From Candidatus Bathyarchaeota archaeon (GTDB lineage: Archaea; Thermoproteota; Bathyarchaeia; Bathyarchaeales; DTEX01), in the NCBI GenBank assembly GCA_003601725.1, contig PIYJ01000017.1, positions 1-15,079 of the forward strand: a DNA stretch of 15,079 nt, written 5' to 3'. This document shows, piece after piece, positions 1-6,807 of this stretch. Each line of letters opens with the position of its first letter. Position 1 is the first letter of the stretch. Below the pieces are notes generated by a model. That model searched no databases. It was not told where the DNA came from and saw only the letters and a program-made list of their open reading frames with translations. A program made the position numbers and the translations under genes.

Positions 1-58
1 CGTCGGATAGAAAACCCGGCGGGATTCTATAGATGTATGGAACGCGTATAAATTGATG

Positions 59-67
59 TAAAAAAGG
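59..67 (-). terminator. T-run terminator after nagB
   Basis: Read on the minus strand, six consecutive T residues lie 8-15 bases past the nagB stop codon. Archaeal RNA polymerase commonly terminates at such T-runs without needing a hairpin. A small CCCG/CGGG stem further downstream (15-23) is followed by TTTT on the minus strand and could be a back-up signal. The assignment is by inference only. Confidence 0.4.
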
Positions 68-74
68 TACAGAT

Positions 75-860
75 TTAGGTCTTCTTTTCGAGGTCTCTAA
101 AGAGTCTGTCTACGTGCTTGTAATATTCTTTTCTCTTCAGCTTTGAGGCTGCTGCTTCATCGATTATAACTGTTACGTCTGGATGCATCTGCAGGATAGA
201 AGCAGTAATTTGCGATGTTATAGGTCCCTCTATGAACGCAGCTACCGCATCTGACTTTGCTTCGCCATTGGCTAATAGGAGAATCTTCTTCGCTTCCATT
301 ATTGTGCCGCATCCCATAGTAATCGCGAAGCGTGGAACATCCTCCTCCTTCTCAAAGAAGCGAGCATTATCCTTTATTGTTTCCTCGGCTAAGGCCACAA
401 GTCTCGTTCTGGATGTCAGTGATGAACCCGGCTCATTAAAAGCTATATGCCCGTCTCTTCCTATTCCTAGAAGCTGAAGGTCGATTCCTCCAGCCTTCTT
501 GATTTCCTCTTCATATTTTTTGCAGAAGGCTTCAACATCCTTCGCAAGTCCGTCTGGAATATGCACTCTTTTGGGGTCTATATTAACATGATTGAAGAGG
601 TTGCTGAACATAAAGTAATGGTAGCTCTGAGGATGATCTGGACCTAGTCCATAGTACTCATCTAGATTGAACGTTGTTATCCTAGAAAAATCTAGGCCTT
701 CCTCCTTATGCATCCGGACTAGTTCCTTGTATGTGCCGATAGGAGTCCCGCCTGTGGCAAATCCTAGTACTGAATCCGGCTTAGTCCTTATCTGTTTAGA
801 TATGATCTCTGCAGCCTTTTTGCTCATTTCATCATAATCTTTAACTATAGTTATCCTCAT
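75..860 (-). CDS. nagB: Glucosamine-6-phosphate deaminase (NagB)
   Basis: Cytosolic enzyme interconverting glucosamine-6-phosphate and fructose-6-phosphate plus ammonia. The 261-residue protein is full length for the short NagB type. Visible motifs are the phosphate loop ATGGTP near residue 35, NLDEYYGL with catalytic Asp67, and GRDGHIAFNEP with Asp136, His138 and Glu143. Arg167 and Lys202 match substrate-contacting residues of E. coli NagB. At the E. coli allosteric Arg158/Lys160 position the protein reads TRLVAL, so the allosteric lysine is missing and GlcNAc-6-P activation is unlikely. The ATG at 860 lies about 30 bases from a TATA box, so the mRNA would be nearly leaderless. It is divergent from the GlmU-like gene. 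Because a mutase and a nucleotidyltransferase for the same pathway are nearby, it may work in the amination direction; that is inference. Confidence 0.93.
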   Translation of the reverse strand: MRITIVKDYDEMSKKAAEIISKQIRTKPDSVLGFATGGTPIGTYKELVRMHKEEGLDFSRITTFNLDEYYGLGPDHPQSYHYFMFSNLFNHVNIDPKRVHIPDGLAKDVEAFCKKYEEEIKKAGGIDLQLLGIGRDGHIAFNEPGSSLTSRTRLVALAEETIKDNARFFEKEEDVPRFAITMGCGTIMEAKKILLLANGEAKSDAVAAFIEGPITSQITASILQMHPDVTVIIDEAAASKLKRKEYYKHVDRLFRDLEKKT

Positions 861-886
861 TTTAGGTCGATTCTTACTTCAATTTT

Positions 887-897
887 ATTTTTATAAA
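887..897 (-). promoter_or_regulatory. TATA box of nagB
   Basis: TTTATAAAAAT on the minus strand, centred about 33 bases upstream of the nagB ATG. At the usual archaeal spacing this puts transcription start only a few bases before the start codon. No Shine-Dalgarno sequence is evident, which fits a leaderless or near-leaderless mRNA. Confidence 0.6.
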
Positions 898-935
898 CAT
901 TTTGGTGCATAAAAGAGGAAAATAGGCACAAAAAT

Positions 936-949
936 AAAAATTTATAAAG
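936..949 (+). promoter_or_regulatory. TATA box of the glmU-like/ACP operon
   Basis: The A-rich stretch ending in TTTATAAA (941-948) predicts transcription start near 970. The leader would then be about 17 bases and would include the strong Shine-Dalgarno GAGGTGA at 976-982, four bases before the ATG at 987. It sits back to back with the nagB promoter in a 126-bp divergent region, so the two transcripts could be controlled together. Confidence 0.6.
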
Positions 950-986
950 CAAAGGTATCCTTGATAAGGATCAATGAGGTGAGCTG

Positions 987-2282
987 ATGAATATAGCATT
1001 CTTTGAAGATGTTTATTATGAAAATTTCCTTCCAATCGCTTACACAAGGCCTGTGTATGAATTAAGATGCTCGATCGGCCCGCTCTACCAGAAGATATCC
1101 AGAATGTTCCCCGAGGCAAAAGAGGCTTTTTTCACAAGAGATTACTTGGCGCCAGTTTTTTCTCATCGCGTGAAGGGAAGCGCTGTTAACAAAGTTGAGG
1201 CTTTGGATGATGACACTCTCTTTGTAAACGGCTGTCTTCTACCATCGAAGAATCTGAAAGAAACCATCACGAGAAACATAGGGAAAAATGTGGTAGCTCT
1301 GCAGCAAGGAAGAGTAGCGTTTGCTTACTTGAAGGAGTCCCTTTGCAGAGACCTCGGCGGTCTATTTCTTAAACCGATAAGTGACTTAGAGATTCAAAAG
1401 ATAAAAGAGAAAGTGGAAGTTAAAGAAGTCAATGGTTTAACAATTTTAGAGCATCCTTGGGAACTCTTCGATCATAATGGAAAGCTGATTATTGAAGAAT
1501 TCGACTTGATATCCAAAGGTGAGTCGGAAGGATACATAGACGACGGAGTTAGAATCTATGGAGACCCCAAAAGACTTTATGTAGCTAAAGACGCTTCAAT
1601 CGAAGCAGGCGTAGTTATAGATGTGAGAAAGGGACCCGTGTACATAGGTGAAGAGAGCTTTATTCAAGCTCCTTCCAGAATAGATGGGCCAGCATATTTT
1701 GGAAGGGATAACCAAGTTTTCGGAGCTCTAATCCGAGAAGGATGCAGCTTCGGCGATGTCTGCAGGTTAGGCGGAGAGATTGAAGAGACGATATTTCAAG
1801 GGTACTCCAATAAACGTCACACTGGTTTTCTAGGTCACTCCTATGTGGGTGAATGGGTTAATCTTGGAGCTTTAACCACAAATAGTGACTTAAAGAATGA
1901 TTACAGCACTGTGAAGATTTTCATAAAACAGAGGCTCACAGACTCTGGTAGAATTAAACTTGGCTCTTTCATCAGTGATCACGTAAAAACGGGCATCGGG
2001 TTCATCATGAATACAGGTACAGTTATAGGAGTTATGAGTAACGTTATCCCTTCAGGGGAACCTTCTCCTAAGCTTATTCCTTCCTTCTGTTGGTACTTCC
2101 GAGGGAAATTCAGTAAAGGGCTAGGGCTGTCAAGCATGATTGAAACTGCAAGAATAGTCAAGAGTAGAAGAGGAGTATCCTTAACAGATGAAGAAGTACA
2201 GCTCTTCCATAAGCTATACGAGTTAACCAGGGAAGAGAGAGAAAAGTTAATAAAGAGATCCAAGCTAAAGAGAAGATTCTAA
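987..2282 (+). CDS. Alternative GlmU-type sugar nucleotidyltransferase / left-handed beta-helix acyltransferase
   Basis: The 431-residue protein has a degenerate nucleotidyltransferase N-terminus and a hexapeptide-repeat C-terminus. The opening, with FFEDVYYENFLPIAYTRP followed by a conserved Arg (ELR), is the hallmark of the alternative bacterial GlmU family (NTP_transf_4/TIGR03991-like). It replaces the usual GxGTRM loop of classical GlmU. From about residue 185 come imperfect left-handed beta-helix turns, including GHSYVGEWVNLGALTTNSDL near 284-303. The predicted role is making UDP-GlcNAc, or a related nucleotide sugar, from GlcN-1-P, a nucleoside triphosphate and an acyl donor in the cytosol. 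The start is supported by GAGGTGA. The ACP gene follows after 15 bases with its own ribosome site, so they are probably co-transcribed. The exact sugar and acyl donor cannot be told from sequence. Confidence 0.8.
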   Translation: MNIAFFEDVYYENFLPIAYTRPVYELRCSIGPLYQKISRMFPEAKEAFFTRDYLAPVFSHRVKGSAVNKVEALDDDTLFVNGCLLPSKNLKETITRNIGKNVVALQQGRVAFAYLKESLCRDLGGLFLKPISDLEIQKIKEKVEVKEVNGLTILEHPWELFDHNGKLIIEEFDLISKGESEGYIDDGVRIYGDPKRLYVAKDASIEAGVVIDVRKGPVYIGEESFIQAPSRIDGPAYFGRDNQVFGALIREGCSFGDVCRLGGEIEETIFQGYSNKRHTGFLGHSYVGEWVNLGALTTNSDLKNDYSTVKIFIKQRLTDSGRIKLGSFISDHVKTGIGFIMNTGTVIGVMSNVIPSGEPSPKLIPSFCWYFRGKFSKGLGLSSMIETARIVKSRRGVSLTDEEVQLFHKLYELTREEREKLIKRSKLKRRF

Positions 2283-2297
2283 TCTGGTGATGTTCAA

Positions 2298-2540
2298 ATG
2301 TCCATCGAAGAACGGATGAAGAAGATCATCTCAGAGATTTTGGGAATAGATGAAAGCGAGATAACGCGGGAAGCTAGATTCGTTGAGGATTTAGGCGTCG
2401 AATCCTTGGATGTCGTTGAAATGATAGCTGCGATGGAAGAGGAGTTCAACATAGAGATCCCAGATGAGGAAGCTGAAAAGAACCTGACGGTAGGCGAAGC
2501 AATAGATTATATTAAAGAGAAACTTGAGAAGGGTGGCTAA
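2298..2540 (+). CDS. acpP: Acyl carrier protein
   Basis: An 80-residue acidic, helical protein of typical ACP length. The phosphopantetheine attachment segment is DLGVESLDVVEM with Ser36, at the same position as in E. coli AcpP. The residue before the serine is Glu, not the nearly invariant Asp (ESL instead of DSL). The following EEEFNIEIPDEEAE matches the helix III region of FAS II-type ACPs. A ribosome site GGTGATG (2286-2292) precedes the ATG by five bases. It is the second gene of the glmU-like operon. It converges on a gene for holo-ACP synthase only 12 bp away, which would make it the natural substrate of that enzyme. Archaea generally lack FAS II, so what acyl group it carries is unknown. 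Confidence 0.93.
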   Translation: MSIEERMKKIISEILGIDESEITREARFVEDLGVESLDVVEMIAAMEEEFNIEIPDEEAEKNLTVGEAIDYIKEKLEKGG

Positions 2541-2552
2541 TCTGAGATTTGG

Positions 2553-2939
2553 TTATGGCTCTTCTCCCGTAAGCACGACGACGGCGACGGCGTCCACCTT
2601 GTCATGAGATAAGCTTAACAGAGCATTCTTTACTCCTTTCTTTTTCGCTTTTTCACTTAGAACACCTGAAAAAGTAATCTTTGGAGCTCCATTTTGGCTC
2701 TCAATTACCTCTATATCTGTCCATTTTATACCTTGGCTCCACCCTGTGCCTAAGGCCTTTAGAAATGCTTCTTTTGCAGCAAAACGCGCAGAGAGATGGA
2801 TGAAGGGGTCCTTTTTACTGAAGGCATACTCAATCTCTTTTTGTGTAAAAACCTTTTTTAGAAAACTATCTTTCGACCTATTGTAAGCCTTTTTTACTCT
2901 TTCAACTTTGACTATGTCTATTCCGATCCCTAAAATCAA
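2553..2939 (-). CDS. acpS: Holo-[acyl-carrier-protein] synthase (AcpS)
   Basis: This small 4'-phosphopantetheinyl transferase moves phosphopantetheine from CoA to the ACP serine with Mg2+. At 128 residues it is the normal length for trimeric AcpS. Motifs in order are GIGIDIVKVERV (Asp8, metal ligand), FAAKEAFLKALGTG near 53-66 (Glu57, second metal ligand, and Lys56), and SLSHDKVDAVAVVV near 109-122. It is the last gene of the minus-strand operon, 28 bases after ackA. It converges tail to tail with the ACP gene, leaving no room for separate terminators, so the two transcripts probably overlap antisense at their 3' ends. The pairing with ACP makes the assignment secure. Confidence 0.93.
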   Translation of the reverse strand: MILGIGIDIVKVERVKKAYNRSKDSFLKKVFTQKEIEYAFSKKDPFIHLSARFAAKEAFLKALGTGWSQGIKWTDIEVIESQNGAPKITFSGVLSEKAKKKGVKNALLSLSHDKVDAVAVVVLTGEEP

Positions 2940-2967
2940 AAATTTCTCCCTTTTCTAATATATTTCT

Positions 2968-4170
2968 TCAAGAGGCTTTGCTTTTTATGGTCTCCAGAGT
3001 TTCTCGAGCTATTATTAAATCTTCACGTGTAGGTATGACTAGCACTTTTACACGTGAATCCTCAGTGCTTATAACTCCTTGCCATTTCGCAGGATCTTTG
3101 TTTCTATCTTCATCAAGGCGAATCCCAAGGAACTCTAAGCCTTGACAGATTTTTGAACGGATATAATATGCGTTTTCCCCTATGCCTCCTGTGAAAACCA
3201 GTACGTCTAACCCTCCCAAAACAGCCGCGTATGCACCGATATATTTCTTAACTCGATAAGCAAAGATTTCCAGAGCTAGTCGTGCTCTTCGGTTTCCCGC
3301 ATCTGCCTCCTTTTTGATTTCTCTCATGTCGTTGCTTACTCCTGAGACTCCTAGGAGCCCGCTTTTCTTGTTAAGAATTTCCTCTATCCCCTTCAGAGAC
3401 AGATTCTCTTGTTCAGCTATGAAGAAGATGATGGATGGATCGATATCGCCTGACCGCGTGCCCATAGGTAATCCTTCAAGCGGCGTGAAGCCCATACTTG
3501 TGTCTATTGATCTGCCCTGTTTAATCGCTGTTATGCTGCAGCCATTTCCAAGATGGCATGTTATTATTCTGAGTTCGGATACTTTTCTCCCCAAGATTTC
3601 TGCGGCTTTTCGAGATACGTAACGATGTGAAGTTCCATGGAAACCGTATCTTCTAATTCCATGTTTCTCATAAAGCTCGTAAGGAATCGCATAGATATAA
3701 GCCGTCTCCGGAATGGTCTGATGGAACGCTGTATCGAAAACGGCGACTTGGGGAGTGTCTGGTAAAAGGTCCTTTGACACTTTTATACCTATAAGATTAG
3801 GGGGGTTATGGAGAGGGGCTAACGCGGCGTATTTTTCTATGCTTCTGATCACATCTTCGTCTATTATGGTTGATTCTACAAAATCGTTCCCTCCGTGGAC
3901 TACCCTATGACCCACCGCGCTGATTTCAGATAGGTCTTTTATGACCCCTCCGTTGTCTTTTAAAGAGTTGAGAATCAGCTGTAGGCCTTCTTTGTGATCT
4001 CGAACTACAAGTCTCTTCTTAACCTTTCCTTCAGCAGTCTTTTGAGAAAAAGTAGAGTATTCTTCACCTATCTTCTCTATAACTCCCTCGGCTAGGGTGG
4101 TTTCTTCTTCCATATCGAAGAGACTATACTTTATTGATGAGCTTCCGCAATTTATTACGAGTATCTTCAT
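2968..4170 (-). CDS. ackA: Acetate kinase
   Basis: Reversibly converts acetyl phosphate plus ADP to acetate plus ATP. The 400-residue protein has the full ASKHA-fold acetate kinase layout. The N-terminal INCGSSSIKYSLF carries Asn7; GHRVVHGG has Arg89; FDTAFHQT has Asp146; HGTSH has His178; MGTRSGDIDP has Arg239 and Asp242. TREDLIIARET near the C-terminus has Glu383. These match the substrate and catalytic residues of Methanosarcina thermophila Ack (Asn7, Arg91, Asp148, His180, Arg241, Glu384). The ATG overlaps the pta TGA (ATGA), implying translational coupling and balanced amounts of the two enzymes. Propionate or butyrate activity cannot be excluded, but the Pta partner favours acetate. Confidence 0.96.
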   Translation of the reverse strand: MKILVINCGSSSIKYSLFDMEEETTLAEGVIEKIGEEYSTFSQKTAEGKVKKRLVVRDHKEGLQLILNSLKDNGGVIKDLSEISAVGHRVVHGGNDFVESTIIDEDVIRSIEKYAALAPLHNPPNLIGIKVSKDLLPDTPQVAVFDTAFHQTIPETAYIYAIPYELYEKHGIRRYGFHGTSHRYVSRKAAEILGRKVSELRIITCHLGNGCSITAIKQGRSIDTSMGFTPLEGLPMGTRSGDIDPSIIFFIAEQENLSLKGIEEILNKKSGLLGVSGVSNDMREIKKEADAGNRRARLALEIFAYRVKKYIGAYAAVLGGLDVLVFTGGIGENAYYIRSKICQGLEFLGIRLDEDRNKDPAKWQGVISTEDSRVKVLVIPTREDLIIARETLETIKSKAS

Positions 4171-5174
4171 TCATATTCTCCTCGGGCCTCAATGCAGACT
4201 ATGGCGATGGCTCCTACGATGTCGTTCACTTTTGCTCCTCTAGAGAGATCGCTGATCGGCCTGCGGAAACCTTGAAGAATAGGCCCATACGCCGCGGCGT
4301 TCGCGGTATGTTGTACAAGTTTATACGCAATATTCGCAGCGTTCAGATCAGGGAATATTAATACATTCGCTCTACCAGCTACGGGGCTTTCTTCCTTCAC
4401 TTTTCTTTTCGCCACTTCAGGAACGATCGCGGCGTCAGCTTGAAGCTCTCCGTCAATCAACAAATCCGGCGCTTTCTTTTTCGCAATCTCCGTGGCTTCC
4501 ACAACCTTCCTTGTTAAGGCGTGATAAGCGCTTCCTTTGGTGGAAAAAGAGAGCATAGCAACTCTAGGTTCCCATCCTAGAAGGGTCTTAGCGCTTCTCG
4601 CAGAGGCAATAGCGATGTCTGCTAGTTGAGAGGCGTCTGGGTCAGGGTTGACGGCGGCATCGGCGAAGATTAATACTCCGTTTTCTCCTCCCTCGAAGTT
4701 TGGTATGTCCATGACGAAGAAACTCGACGGTACCGATATGTCCTTCTGCAGTTCTATGATTAAACCTCCAGCTCTTATAACGCTGGCTGAAAGGTTTATT
4801 GCGCCTGCAACCATGCCGTCTGCATCGCCAGCTCGCACCATCATTGCGCCGAAGTATAGATTTTTACTGAGGATTCTCCTCGCGATTCTCTCATTGATTC
4901 TCTTGCTTTCCCTTATCTTACAATATAAAGATACATACCTATCCAGATCAGGGGAATCCTTCGGATTTATAATCTTTAAACCTTTTAATTCGACGCCTAT
5001 CTCAGCGGCCTTTTTCTGAATATCATTTTCATCTCCGAGGAGAACTGGATATGCAATCTTCTCTTTCACTGAGATCTCGGCGGCTTTAAGGATTCTCTCA
5101 TCCTCTGCTTCGGGTAAAACGATTACTTCTGGGCATTCTCTTGCTTTTTTCATGATCTCTTCCATGATGTTCAT
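4167..5174 (-). CDS. pta: Phosphate acetyltransferase
   Basis: Interconverts acetyl-CoA plus phosphate and acetyl phosphate plus CoA. The 335-residue protein is the short single-domain PTA_PTB form, like the Methanosarcina enzyme, without the N-terminal DRTGG/AAA extension of enterobacterial Pta. Markers are VIVLPEAEDERIL near the start, GADADGMVAGA-like RAGDADGMVAGA in the middle and RPISDLSRGAKVNDIV near the C-terminus. Ser311, Arg312 and Asp318 of the last motif match M. thermophila Ser309, Arg310 and Asp316. Both ends overlap neighbours by four bases (ATGA): the mutase stop at 5171-5173 and the ackA start at 4170. A second in-frame Met at residue 4 is an alternative start. With ackA it forms a complete acetate/ATP module. 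Confidence 0.95.
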   Translation of the reverse strand: MNIMEEIMKKARECPEVIVLPEAEDERILKAAEISVKEKIAYPVLLGDENDIQKKAAEIGVELKGLKIINPKDSPDLDRYVSLYCKIRESKRINERIARRILSKNLYFGAMMVRAGDADGMVAGAINLSASVIRAGGLIIELQKDISVPSSFFVMDIPNFEGGENGVLIFADAAVNPDPDASQLADIAIASARSAKTLLGWEPRVAMLSFSTKGSAYHALTRKVVEATEIAKKKAPDLLIDGELQADAAIVPEVAKRKVKEESPVAGRANVLIFPDLNAANIAYKLVQHTANAAAYGPILQGFRRPISDLSRGAKVNDIVGAIAIVCIEARGEYE

Positions 5175-6526
5175 TTCTTTATTCCCTTGCTTGCGAGTTT
5201 TTTCTCAGCAATATTCACCAATTGCTCGAGTTTTTTCTTGTTTTTTGCTTCCGCCTTCATTTTTATTTGCGGAAGGGTGTTGGATGCTCTTATAATTAAC
5301 CAACCGTCTGAATTAATAACTTTTACCCCGTCAATCGTGATCGTTTTGTAGCCCATTTCCTTGAATTCTTCAGTTAATTGATTCACCACATCGAATTTTT
5401 TCTCGTCTGGACACTTGTATTTCTTAACTGGTGTTGATGGATAATTAGGTAAAGAATCCAGAATCTGCGATAGCTTCATATCCGTTTTCGAGAGAATCTC
5501 TCCCATTTTTAATCCAGCATAAATAGCATCATCGAATCCATACATATCGGAAAAGTAAAGATGCCCGCTGACTTCACCCCCCAACACCGCTCCTTCACGT
5601 TTCATCAGATCCATGACGTATGCCCTTCCAACACGACTTACAACCGGTTTCCCTCCCATCTTCTTCACAATCTCCTCAACGACGGTTGAGCAACAAACAT
5701 CATAAACGACGGCTCCCTTACGATTCTCCAAATAGTGACGTGCCATAATCGCCAAGGTGATATCGCTTGGAATAACTCTGCCTTTATCATCTACGAAGAC
5801 GGTTCTATCTCCATCTCCATCAAAGCCTACTCCGAAATCCGCCCCGTACCTCGTCACGGTCCTTTTAAGGTCCTCCAAGATTTCTTCGGTAGGCTCCAGA
5901 CCATGCGGGAATGTACCGTTGAGTTCTGCATTTATAGCTATAACATCCATTCCCGCCTTTCTGAACAGGCTTGGAACGATCAATGAGCAGGGACTATTCA
6001 ATAAATCAACAGCTACCTTTAATGTTCTCTTAATCTCTATTTTATTCAAAACGAAATTGGCATAATCCTCAAGAGTTTTATCATATCTCTCTACTCTTCC
6101 ATGAGGGATAGATCTAAAATCTCGAGAGAGAGCTATTGCTTTAATCTCCTCCATTCCCATTCCTTCTGAACATAGGATGCCGTTTTCTCGGCAGAGCTTA
6201 AACCCGTTCCATTCAGAAGGATTATGCGAAGCGGTGATCATAACGCCTCCATCTTTTTCATAATGGACTATGGCGAAATAGAATACGGGGGTGGGTACGA
6301 TTCCGACGTCTAAAACGTGGCAACCGGTAGAAATCAAGCCGGCTATTGTGGCGCTCTGTAATCTCTCCCCTGTAGGTCTGGCATCTCTGCCGACTATCAG
6401 ATTTTTACCAGCGCCAATATAAGTGCCAAACGCTTTACCTATCTCTTCAGCGATCTCCTCATTGATCTCTTTGCCGTAAACGCCGCGAATATCATACGCC
6501 CTAAAAATCCTTTCAGATATTTTCAT
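5171..6526 (-). CDS. Phosphomannomutase/phosphoglucomutase (alpha-D-phosphohexomutase family)
   Basis: The 451-residue four-domain phosphohexomutase interconverts hexose-6- and hexose-1-phosphates (mannose, glucose or glucosamine). All four active-site motifs are present. TASHNP carries the phosphoserine Ser100; DGDGDR (236-241) binds Mg2+; GEVSGH (317-322) binds the sugar; RASNTLP (413-419) is the phosphate-binding loop. The order and the opening FRAYDIRGVYG match the archaeal/bacterial ManB/GlmM-like group. The SNT loop is commoner in PMM/PGM than in GlmM, so GlmM activity is possible but unproved. It heads the operon with pta and ackA, overlapping pta by ATGA. The segment encoding KISER is duplicated 27 bp upstream of the start, but the upstream copy has ACG in place of ATG. 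Confidence 0.9.
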   Translation of the reverse strand: MKISERIFRAYDIRGVYGKEINEEIAEEIGKAFGTYIGAGKNLIVGRDARPTGERLQSATIAGLISTGCHVLDVGIVPTPVFYFAIVHYEKDGGVMITASHNPSEWNGFKLCRENGILCSEGMGMEEIKAIALSRDFRSIPHGRVERYDKTLEDYANFVLNKIEIKRTLKVAVDLLNSPCSLIVPSLFRKAGMDVIAINAELNGTFPHGLEPTEEILEDLKRTVTRYGADFGVGFDGDGDRTVFVDDKGRVIPSDITLAIMARHYLENRKGAVVYDVCCSTVVEEIVKKMGGKPVVSRVGRAYVMDLMKREGAVLGGEVSGHLYFSDMYGFDDAIYAGLKMGEILSKTDMKLSQILDSLPNYPSTPVKKYKCPDEKKFDVVNQLTEEFKEMGYKTITIDGVKVINSDGWLIIRASNTLPQIKMKAEAKNKKKLEQLVNIAEKKLASKGIKK

Positions 6527-6551
6527 CTTCCCTTCCCTTTCAGATATTTTC
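6509..6551. repeat. 16-bp direct repeat spanning the mutase start
   Basis: CCTTTCAGATATTTTC occurs at 6509-6524 and again at 6536-6551, a period of 27 bp, which is nine codons. The downstream copy (in gene direction) encodes the mutase N-terminus after the ATG. The upstream copy lies in the leader, in the same reading phase, with ACG instead of ATG. It looks like a local tandem duplication of the gene start. Confidence 0.75.
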
Positions 6552-6566
6552 GTTCAAAAATAAATG

Positions 6567-6574
6567 TATTTAAA
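6567..6574 (-). promoter_or_regulatory. TATA box of the mutase-pta-ackA-acpS operon
   Basis: TTTAAATA on the minus strand, about 41-48 bases upstream of the mutase ATG, would start transcription near 6544 with a leader of about 18 bases. The leader is purine-rich (GGGAAGGGAAG) just before the ATG, a poor but possible ribosome site. A second A/T element, TTTATAATTTT, lies just upstream at about 6573-6583. Confidence 0.45.
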
Positions 6575-6583
6575 ATTATAAAG

Positions 6584-6807
6584 GGGGTGATACTGTCGAA
6601 ACAGAAGCTTGGGGATTTAAGGGTTTAGGGCAGACATTCTTTTTAGGGGGCATGCAATGGCAATCTGAAGAACGGCCTTCAGAGCGGATTCTCTCCTTCA
6701 TCAAGTAGAATGAGAGGAAAAATCCATAATTCCAGGAATCAACGGAACCTGCGGAAAACAACAGGCAGACCTAGAAAAGAGCTGATTAGAACTCTCAAAA
6801 GGGAGGA
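6584..6807. other. Intergenic stretch with no recognised gene
   Basis: Between the mutase promoter and the ROK kinase stop I see no convincing gene. A short plus-strand open frame (6710-6850, 46 codons, basic, ending inside the kinase gene) and an upstream 38-codon frame ending at about 6709 lack ribosome sites and recognisable motifs. A minus-strand 61-codon frame (6576-6761) also has no family features. The segment could be a decayed gene or spacer; no repeats or tRNA fold were found. Confidence 0.4.

Noticed and set aside
15..23. CCCGGCGGG hairpin as a bacterial-type intrinsic terminator
   Set aside because: The stem is only four pairs with a one-base loop; too weak to call, and the T-run at 59-67 is a better candidate.
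6549..6551. ACG in the upstream repeat copy as the real mutase start
   Set aside because: ACG starts are very rare, it is preceded directly by a stop, and the downstream ATG gives the normal family N-terminus.
6576..6761. 61-codon minus-strand open frame before the mutase
   Set aside because: It overlaps the mutase promoter elements, and I see no conserved features or ribosome site.
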